Assembly: GCF_000025185.1 (NCBI RefSeq) | Contig: NC_013720.1 | Coordinates: 5,580,001-5,644,000, forward strand | DNA from: Pirellula staleyi DSM 6068 | Lineage (GTDB): Bacteria; Planctomycetota; Planctomycetia; Pirellulales; Pirellulaceae | Direction of reading: 5' to 3' | DNA length: 64,000 nucleotides | Shown: positions 20,542-27,284 of the stretch, one piece after another | Numbering within the stretch: position 1 is the first letter of the stretch | Layout: every line of letters starts with the position of its first letter | Program-made: the position numbers and the translations under genes | The notes under the pieces: generated by a model | What the model was told of the DNA's origin: nothing | Databases searched by the model: none | The model's input: only the letters and a program-made list of their open reading frames with translations

Positions 20542-21321
20542 TTAGTTCTCCACCGCCGGCGATTGTTCTTCTTGCGAAACAGGATCGGCTGGCATGGCAT
20601 CTTGATCGGCCATGCTCGACAGAGCGACGGTCATCCACGAGGGAGCTGCTGTCGATATTTCGTCGGTCGCAGATTCGTCGCCCACCACCTCGTCATCACC
20701 CACGATAGGGAGGTCGCTCATCGCGAGTTCGTCGGACAGGTTACTGTTGCCAGTAACATCGGTGGCCAGCAATTTCATGGCCCGCAGTTCGCCACTCATC
20801 TCTTGGGGTGCAGTGACCGTGGCGACTTTCACTTCATCGGCAGCCTCTTGCATCGCGACGCGTGTTTGCGACCAGGCGGCTGCGAGTTGATCCTGCGATG
20901 CGGCACTCTTCGTGATTCCGAGCAAACTGGCGATGGAGGCGGAGTTTTTGGCTCCGAGCCAGCTGACAGCGACGAGCAGCGCGGCTGCTGTCCCGCCGAC
21001 GAGCATCCAGCGGGCACGCTCGCTCCAGCGCGTTGTGGATGCAGCGGATTGTGTGAATTCATGCGTGCGGGAGGTCAAGGTAATGACCTCGACTTCAGCC
21101 GCTGGCGTGGGGGGAGCAAGTCGCATGGCAGCGCTCAGGCTCGTTCCCATCTGCACAGCCATCGCCACCGCCTCGCGGGCCGACTGATCGTGCATCAAAC
21201 GCTCTTCAAACTGCACTCTTTGCGATTCGTCGAGATCGCCCGAGACATAGCAAAAGGCTTGCCACGTCAGCTGGTCGCCCGCTGCCGAAAGATCGCTCGC
21301 AGGTTCTTGATTCGGTTTCAT
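20542..21321 (-). CDS. Membrane anti-sigma factor
   Basis: 259 aa. The N-terminal cytosolic part (about residues 15-60: LTWQAFCYVSGDLDESQRVQFEERL) resembles the ECF-binding anti-sigma fold, but I see no clear H-x3-C-x2-C zinc motif. One membrane helix lies at about 106-124 (WMLVGGTAAALLVAVSWLG). The rest is an outer domain rich in Ala/Ser/Asp. It follows the ECF sigma gene by 97 bp on the same strand and precedes the coiled-coil gene by six bases. Expected role: hold the sigma factor at the membrane and release it on an envelope signal. Confidence 0.75.
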   Translation of the reverse strand: MKPNQEPASDLSAAGDQLTWQAFCYVSGDLDESQRVQFEERLMHDQSAREAVAMAVQMGTSLSAAMRLAPPTPAAEVEVITLTSRTHEFTQSAASTTRWSERARWMLVGGTAAALLVAVSWLGAKNSASIASLLGITKSAASQDQLAAAWSQTRVAMQEAADEVKVATVTAPQEMSGELRAMKLLATDVTGNSNLSDELAMSDLPIVGDDEVVGDESATDEISTAAPSWMTVALSSMADQDAMPADPVSQEEQSPAVEN

Positions 21322-21418
21322 GATCTTCTTCGTTTCCCGTTGGTTTTAGGTCTCGACTCACTACGTCGACCTAAAACTCCATTTCCCACACCAAACTCAA
21401 ATCGACTTAATCCAGCCG

Positions 21419-21961
21419 CTAGGAGCCGCGATCAAACTCGTCCGAAGCAGGTTCAAGCTTCGACCGGAGCTTGATGATGGCGGCTCGCATTCTTCCCAGG
21501 GCCGTGCCGAGCGGAATGTTGAGTTCGGCCGCAATCGTCGCAAAAGTTTTTTCTTCGTATATTCGCATCCGAACAATCTGCAACTGATCGGGCGGAAGGT
21601 CCGAGAGTGCCGCACGAACTTGCTCGACGGTTTCGAGTCGCAGGAGCGGTTCGTCAGAGGCATCGCTGGTGTGATCGCGCTGCCAGGCGATTTTGCGGAA
21701 GATTTTGTCTCCCACCGCATCGCGCCGGCGAATCGCCATCGCTTCGTGAAACGCCACCCGGAACAGCCACGCCTTGCGCGACTCTTCCCGGGTTTCATTC
21801 CCCCGCTCGAGCAGCCGAGTGAAGGTGGCCTGCAGCACATCGCTGGCCAGCTGCGGATCCCCCAGCACGCCCAGCAGGAAGCGGCGCAACTCTTCGCCAT
21901 GTTCGACGTAGAGCGCGGCCACCACGCGTGCATCCAGGTTTCCTTCGTCCGCCGCCGGCAA
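21419..21961 (-). CDS. ECF-type RNA polymerase sigma factor
   Basis: 180 aa from TTG 21961, five bases after GGGAGG. Region 2 is at about residues 15-85 (LRRFLLGVLGDPQLASDVLQATFTRLLERG and AWLFRVAFHEAMAIRRRD). Region 4 is at about 115-170 (LPPDQLQIVRMRIYEEKTFATIAAELNIPLGTALGRM), a helix-turn-helix. The segment between (KIFRKIAWQRDHTSDAS) is short, as usual for ECF factors. It should direct RNA polymerase to a stress regulon and probably to its own promoter in the 373-bp divergent gap to 22335. First gene of a three-gene operon. Confidence 0.9.
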   Translation of the reverse strand: MPAADEGNLDARVVAALYVEHGEELRRFLLGVLGDPQLASDVLQATFTRLLERGNETREESRKAWLFRVAFHEAMAIRRRDAVGDKIFRKIAWQRDHTSDASDEPLLRLETVEQVRAALSDLPPDQLQIVRMRIYEEKTFATIAAELNIPLGTALGRMRAAIIKLRSKLEPASDEFDRGS

Positions 21962-22334
21962 ACAGGCCCTCCCGTCGAGCTACCTCGAACCAACCGCTTC
22001 AAGAATTAAGACGTGCAACCCGGCACCATTATTGGGAAAATTGTGCCCCTGTGCGAACAAGCCGCCGCACAGCCCCCCGCCAATCAGGCGCAAGTGCTTT
22101 TACAGTAATCACTAACAGCGCTGCGACCAACTCGCAAAAAGAGCCCACGACCAGCCCGTTTTCGGAGCACCACAGGGGAAATTCAAATGCCAGTGAAGTG
22201 TGAAGGTTTCCGTCGGCGAGCCCTCGCGATCGGGCCGTGCGTGCACTTATACTGAGCAAGGTCGCCTCCGAACGTAAACCCTCGAGGCGACACACTTCTC
22301 GATCACCGCCGTTTCTAGCGAAGGCCACGCCAAC
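21962..22334. promoter_or_regulatory. Divergent intergenic region of the ECF sigma operon
   Basis: 373 bp between the ECF operon (minus) and the permease gene (plus). It holds an inverted repeat CTGTGCG/CGCACAG at 22051-22074. A position-dependent ECF promoter is expected, but I could not identify one by eye. Confidence 0.4.
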
Positions 22335-24158
22335 GTGTTTTTCGGACCCCTCTTAACACGTGAACTTGTCGTCCAACCTCGGCGACCTCAGCTGTTTCTC
22401 GCACGCGGCGTCTATGTGACGGCTGTTCTCGTGCTGATGAGCACCGCTTGGCTCGTGCTGGCCGGAACGCAGCTCGTCCGCAACATCGGCGACCTGGCGC
22501 GGTTTGGATCGATGCTGTTTCAAATCCTTGCGCCGCTGCAACTCGCACTGTTGGCGTTTCAAGCCGCCATGACCAGCGCCTCGGCGGTGGCTCAAGAGAA
22601 AGATAAAAAAACGCTCCTACTGCTCCTGATGACGCAGCTGGCAAATCGCGAACTAGTGCTCGGTAAACTCCTCGGGAGCATGCTCCCGGTCCTCTCGATG
22701 CTGCTGGCCTCGGCACCAGTGATGGTGCTGCTGACGCTGCTCGGCGGGGTCAGCACGTCGCAAGTTTTTCGCGTTCTAGTCGTAACGCTGGTCACCATGC
22801 TCGCCGCTGGCAGCCTCGGATCAACCGTGGCTCTTGCTCGCGAGAAAACCTTCCAGGCACTTTCGGTCACAGCACTTTTGATCGTGCTATGGGTCGGACT
22901 TTTCGAAGCAGCGGTGATTGTCGGCCCCGAGATTCGGCTGGGGAGTATCACGCTGGCTCAAGTGGGTGAAGCGGCCAGCCCGCTCCGCGCGATCTTGTCG
23001 GCAGCGCATCCGTTTTCCACCACCCGCTCACTCCTTGCGCCGATTGAACTGGCTTACACCCTTATCGCCTTGTCTCTAACGGTGCTGCTGAACGTGCTGG
23101 CCATTGTGCAACTTCGCGTCTGGAATCCGGGCCGCGATATCATGCCCACCACCGCCGCGATGGAAGGGGAATTCTCTTCCGCTGCTGGCATGATGGACGT
23201 TAGCGACGAACAAGCGCGGTCGACCCACGTCGACGCGCGCGTGCGAACCGTGAATCGCAAGAGCCGAGAAGTTTGGGACAACCCCATCCTGTGGCGCGAA
23301 GCGTGCACCTGGGCCTATGGCCGCAAAGTGATTGTTGTTCGCATTGCCTATTTGCTCCTCTTTGCCGGTGTCATGTTCGGGCTCTATCAGGCCGCTACAT
23401 CGGGGCAAGTGACACGACCTAGCGACGCCGCTGGTATTGTTCCTCCCGCCGTACGTCTGCTCGCGCCGTTCTGTCTCGTGAGCCTCGTCATCGTCAATGC
23501 ACTGGCGGTGAACTCGATCACCAACGAACGCGATGGCGGTGCTCTCGATCTGCTGCTCGTGACTGATATATCGCCCCTGGAATTCATCGCCGGAAAGCTC
23601 GGCGGTGTCGCTTGGGTGACGAAAGAGATGATCCTGCTACCGATTCTGCTGCTGGCCTATTTGTCGATCAGCGGCGGGCTATCGCTACAGAATTTCTGCT
23701 ATGCCGCGATGGGACTCTTGCTAATGAGTCTTTTTGTGATGACACTCGGCATTCACTACGGGCTCAATTATGCCTCGTCCCGCACAGCCATTGGTGTGAG
23801 CCTCGGAACGGTCTTCTTCCTGTTCCTCGGCGTGGTGACACTCATCCTGCTGATGATTTCGTTCAGCAGTTCGTTCCAAACGCAGCTGGCCCCCTTCTTG
23901 GCATTCATTGTGGGTGGCAGCGTTGGGCTTTATGTCACGCTCGGCAATCGCAACCAGTCGCAGGCGATCGCGCTGTCGTCGCTCCTGTTGCCGTTTGCAA
24001 CCTTCTTTGCAATCACCAGCTTTTTGCTGGGGCACTGGTTGCAGGTGTTTCTGGTTGTCGCCGCAACTTACGGTTTTACCACCGTAGCGATGCTCGTCCC
24101 GGCTATCAGCGCCTTCGACGTAGCCATGGGGCGCACCAAGAGCGCTGGAGACGAATAG
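22335..24158 (+). CDS. ABC-2-type permease, duplicated transmembrane halves
   Basis: 607 aa from GTG 22335, with AAGG ten bases upstream. It has about twelve hydrophobic helices in two halves. The first (residues 1-255) starts FFGPLLTRELVVQPRR and contains AVAQEKDKKTLLLLLMT. The second begins at about 314 (WDNPILWREACTWAYGRKVI) and contains TNERDGGALDLLLVTDISPLEF, the same motif as EKDKKTLLLL in the first half. This matches ABC-2 permeases in which the E-(R/K)D-x4-LxLLL element precedes the coupling helix. No ATPase gene is adjacent, so its partner must be encoded elsewhere. Substrate unknown. Confidence 0.82.
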   Translation: MFFGPLLTRELVVQPRRPQLFLARGVYVTAVLVLMSTAWLVLAGTQLVRNIGDLARFGSMLFQILAPLQLALLAFQAAMTSASAVAQEKDKKTLLLLLMTQLANRELVLGKLLGSMLPVLSMLLASAPVMVLLTLLGGVSTSQVFRVLVVTLVTMLAAGSLGSTVALAREKTFQALSVTALLIVLWVGLFEAAVIVGPEIRLGSITLAQVGEAASPLRAILSAAHPFSTTRSLLAPIELAYTLIALSLTVLLNVLAIVQLRVWNPGRDIMPTTAAMEGEFSSAAGMMDVSDEQARSTHVDARVRTVNRKSREVWDNPILWREACTWAYGRKVIVVRIAYLLLFAGVMFGLYQAATSGQVTRPSDAAGIVPPAVRLLAPFCLVSLVIVNALAVNSITNERDGGALDLLLVTDISPLEFIAGKLGGVAWVTKEMILLPILLLAYLSISGGLSLQNFCYAAMGLLLMSLFVMTLGIHYGLNYASSRTAIGVSLGTVFFLFLGVVTLILLMISFSSSFQTQLAPFLAFIVGGSVGLYVTLGNRNQSQAIALSSLLLPFATFFAITSFLLGHWLQVFLVVAATYGFTTVAMLVPAISAFDVAMGRTKSAGDE

Positions 24159-24266
24159 GAGAGAGAGTTTCGTCTCACACCGAGAAGCACTCGGCGCTCT
24201 ACATCACGCACTGGTGCCAGCAGAACTTGCGTGTCGCTGCAACTGCGTACTTCACTGTCGGCAAAT

Positions 24267-24524
24267 TTAGCTGTTACGCGAATAACCCAGCGTCTTCATC
24301 ACACCCAGCACTTCTTCGTAGCTGATGAATCGACGACGATTCTTCAGTTTATAAGCATCAATAGCCAATGCCACTTCGCGCGCTTCGGGAGAAAGCTCGT
24401 GATAGGTGTTGGTGAATTGACGTCGTTCGTGCTGCGGCCCCGGCGAAGGTCCGCGACTAGCGCGACGTTCGACAAAAGGCTGAGCTCCCACGACATCCAC
24501 AGGTCCGGCAACAATCGTACTCAT
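24267..24524 (-). CDS. Small conserved-looking planctomycete protein
   Basis: 85 aa with a good Shine-Dalgarno (GGAAGAGAAGAG). The N-terminal 45 residues are low-complexity and basic. The C-terminus (RRQFTNTYHELSPEAREVALAIDAYKLKNRRRFISYEEVLGVMKTLGYSRNS) is a compact, charged helical segment. I recall similar short proteins in other planctomycetes with the same ELSPEARE...YKL.(R/N)RR(R)FI.YEE pattern, but not a function. It is convergent with the permease gene. Possibly a DNA- or RNA-associated regulator, by charge only. Confidence 0.7.
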   Translation of the reverse strand: MSTIVAGPVDVVGAQPFVERRASRGPSPGPQHERRQFTNTYHELSPEAREVALAIDAYKLKNRRRFISYEEVLGVMKTLGYSRNS

Positions 24525-24790
24525 AGCGACTCTTCTCTTCCGCTCGTGAGGTATCCGTCGGCTCTTGGCTTAGCTGATGCTGACCACTCAACCTTGCCAC
24601 CAGGGCAAAGTTCGTGGCGCAGTTCTCAACTGCACTGCGACGTACTTTCTTCCGACTGAAGGAAACCTAGGTCGCTTTCAGGAGTGAGTCAAACCAGCGG
24701 AAGAATAACAGCCCTCGATCGTTCGACGCACTGATGGCCGCACAATCGTCACAAACGTCGCTGCTAGTCTTGTATCGACTAGCAAACCTT

Positions 24791-26362
24791 TTACATGTGC
24801 CAGGCCGCGAGTTCATGATCCTGACGCTCGGCCGCGCGCGCCGAGTCGGCGTCGGCAAGCGGCAGCCGAACCACGATGGTGGTGCCCCGATCGTTACTCC
24901 GAGCAGAGATATCGCCGCCGTGGGCGTCGACAATCGTTTTACTAATCGCCAGCCCCATCCCCATGCCACTCGGCTTGGTCGTAAAGAAAGGAACAAACAG
25001 CTGCTGTTCCACCTGGGGCGTAAGTCCCGGACCATTATCGCTGATTTCGATCCGCACATAGCGCGGCTCGACATACGTTGCCACCCTGGCAACGCGCGAC
25101 TCGGCTGGCAGCGACTGCATCGCCTCGTAGGCATTTAGCAGCACGTTGCACATCACTTGCTGGATCGCGACAGGGTCGACTTCCAAGATGGGGGAAGGTC
25201 GCGACACATTCAAATGAACTTGCACCTTCGAGCGGCGTGCTTCGATCGCCACAAGTTCGATCGACTCTTCCACCAGCGTGCTGATGTTCGTCGGAACTCG
25301 CTGCGACGGTCCTTTAGAAACGTAGGCGCGAATTCGCTTGATCACATCAGCAGCCCGCGTCACTGCCTTCGAAATATCGTCGTTCCATTGACGCATCTGC
25401 TCGATCGGCAGCTCACCACCGGCCCGCAGCGCGTCGCTGGCAGCAGCGGAGTAATTCGCAATCGCATAAAGAGGCTGATTCACTTCGTGCGCGATACCCG
25501 CCACCAGTTCTCCCATCGTCGACAGCCGAGCAACGTGGCACATCTCCACGAACTGCTGCTGCAGCTTATCGCTCGCCTCTTGTCGATCGGTGACATCCTC
25601 GGCCACACCCACGATGCGACGAATCTGTCCATCGGGATCGGTAATCGGGAAGCGACGATCGTGAATCCAGCGAATCGCGCCATCGGGACGCACGATGCGA
25701 AACACCTGATCGTGCACCGTGGTCGAGGTCCACTCATTCGGCTCGAGACGAACCCTGGCACGATCTTCCATATGCGCGGCGGTAAGGACTACCTCAGGCG
25801 GCTCTGACAGGAACGACGGCGGTCGTCCCCATATCGCTTCGAAGGCCGGACTCACGTACAGCACTTTGCGATTCACCAGGTCGTACATCCAAAACACATC
25901 GCGGATGTGCTCGGCCATTTGCCGAAACCGCTGCTCTTCGTCCGCCAGAGCGCGGCGTGCTTGCTCGCGATCGGCCATCAACTGCCATTCGCGCATCACG
26001 CGCCGCACGAGCTGCGGCATGTCGAGCAGCGATGTCGGCGATTTCGTGATGTAGTCGAGAGCACCCGCCTTGATCGACTCGACAGCCGCTCGCTCGCTAC
26101 CTTGACTCGTCAGAATGATCGTGGGAAAGCGAGCTGCTTGATCCCCTTCGGTCAACAGGTCGGTGCCCCGACCATCGGGCAAGCCCATGTCGACAATAGC
26201 TGCGGAAGGGACGTGCGACTGCAAATAGTGGCGTGCCTCGGCCAAAGTGCTGCACACCACGAGCTCGTACGGATCGCTCTCACCAGAAAATGCCCGGCGC
26301 ACGAGCGCAACGTGAGCCGGCTCATCTTCCAGTAATAGAATTTCAATCGACACTTGATTCAT
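24791..26362 (-). CDS. Response regulator-PAS-histidine kinase
   Basis: 523 aa from ATG 26362 (MNQVSIEILLLEDEP). An N-terminal receiver domain (5-125) has the acidic pair E12/D13, phospho-acceptor D58 and K107. It is followed by a coiled linker, a PAS/PAC domain (about 145-262) and a HisKA/HATPase_c kinase core. The kinase H-box GIAHEVNQPL has H292; the N-box is NVLLNAYEA, G1 ISDNGPGL and G2 GMGMGLAISKTI. A receiver at the N-terminus makes it a likely relay partner of the two neighbouring two-component genes. No transmembrane helix is seen, so it is cytosolic. Signal unknown. Confidence 0.92.
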   Translation of the reverse strand: MNQVSIEILLLEDEPAHVALVRRAFSGESDPYELVVCSTLAEARHYLQSHVPSAAIVDMGLPDGRGTDLLTEGDQAARFPTIILTSQGSERAAVESIKAGALDYITKSPTSLLDMPQLVRRVMREWQLMADREQARRALADEEQRFRQMAEHIRDVFWMYDLVNRKVLYVSPAFEAIWGRPPSFLSEPPEVVLTAAHMEDRARVRLEPNEWTSTTVHDQVFRIVRPDGAIRWIHDRRFPITDPDGQIRRIVGVAEDVTDRQEASDKLQQQFVEMCHVARLSTMGELVAGIAHEVNQPLYAIANYSAAASDALRAGGELPIEQMRQWNDDISKAVTRAADVIKRIRAYVSKGPSQRVPTNISTLVEESIELVAIEARRSKVQVHLNVSRPSPILEVDPVAIQQVMCNVLLNAYEAMQSLPAESRVARVATYVEPRYVRIEISDNGPGLTPQVEQQLFVPFFTTKPSGMGMGLAISKTIVDAHGGDISARSNDRGTTIVVRLPLADADSARAAERQDHELAAWHM

Positions 26363-26584
26363 GATCCGCTGGAGAGCTACGTCGCTACGATACTCGCGCC
26401 ATCTGCCGCTGGTCGAACACAACCAGAAGGGCGGAACCTTGTCGGCTCGCGGTTCCTTTGTAACTGGAACCTAGCGACGAAGCATCAAAGAAACAAGAAC
26501 GGCAGCTGAGCTGACCGCAATTCCAGCGCATCGCAAAGATGCGCCGCGACACGCCATGCGCGATACCGCTCGTATCAAGCTTGC

Positions 26585-27040
26585 TTAATCTTGCAAGGTA
26601 CGATTGGGGCTGCGGTTCCAAACGAGCCAGTAGTATCCCAGGTCGCCAATCAGTTGAGTCAGCGCCGTAAAATCGAGAGGCTTCACGACATAGCTATTAG
26701 CGTGCAACTGATAGGCTCGGGCCACATCGATATCCGATTGCGAAGTCGACAAAACGACCACGGGAAGCTGCATTAACTCGGGATCGGTCTTGATCTGTCG
26801 CAGCACCTCCAGACCGTCGACCTTGGGAAGCCGCAGATCGAGCAGCACCACATCGGGCCGGGGTGATAATTCTGGATCAGTGAAAGGTGATTCACGCCGC
26901 AAATAGGCCACCGCCTCTTCACCATCACTGACATGCATGAGTTTATTCAGCACCCGATTCGAAGCGAGACTTCGCTCGACCAAACGCGCATGGGCGGGAT
27001 TATCTTCGGCGAGCAAAATGACGATCGATCGCTGTTCCAT
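26585..27040 (-). CDS. Rcp1-type single-domain response regulator
   Basis: 151 aa. A receiver domain only: acidic residues in LLAEDNPAH, phospho-acceptor D68 in VVLLDLRLPKVDG, S/T in VVLSTSQSD, K120 in YVVKPLDF. There is no output domain. The LDLRLPKVDGLEVLRQIK core and the C-terminal LIGDLGYYW are typical of the Rcp1 family that receives phosphoryl groups from phytochrome-like kinases. The GAF/PAS kinase immediately upstream is the natural partner. ATG 27040 is used; a 20-bp perfect palindrome lies 51 bp upstream. Confidence 0.9.
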   Translation of the reverse strand: MEQRSIVILLAEDNPAHARLVERSLASNRVLNKLMHVSDGEEAVAYLRRESPFTDPELSPRPDVVLLDLRLPKVDGLEVLRQIKTDPELMQLPVVVLSTSQSDIDVARAYQLHANSYVVKPLDFTALTQLIGDLGYYWLVWNRSPNRTLQD

Positions 27041-27090
27041 GGGGAATCTTTCGCTCTCTCTCGTTAGCGGCGCACCGCAGCATTTTTGAG

Positions 27091-27110
27091 GCATCTTGCA
27101 TGCAAGATGC
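27091..27110. promoter_or_regulatory. Perfect 20-bp palindrome upstream of the response-regulator gene
   Basis: GCATCTTGCATGCAAGATGC reads identically on both strands with no loop. It lies 51 bp upstream of the response-regulator start and 174 bp after the kinase stop. It lacks a T-run, so it looks more like a dimeric-repressor operator than a terminator. No second copy was noticed in the window. Confidence 0.5.
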
Positions 27111-27284
27111 AGCCGTTCAGCGGCATCCGCCTGTGCGAATCTGCACAGCCACGGGAGGTTATAGCAGCACGCACACCCCCGTTGAAACAGATTTCATGTT
27201 TCTTTATTCAGCGGCTGGTCACTCGGCCAGTGTGCGGTTAACAGCAATCCCGCGGCGGTCGATCTTTCCGAATATCGAGGCTTG

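Noticed and set aside
27091-27110. The 20-bp palindrome as a terminator of the upstream kinase
   Set aside because: Neither strand has a T-run after it, and it has no loop; an operator is more likely.
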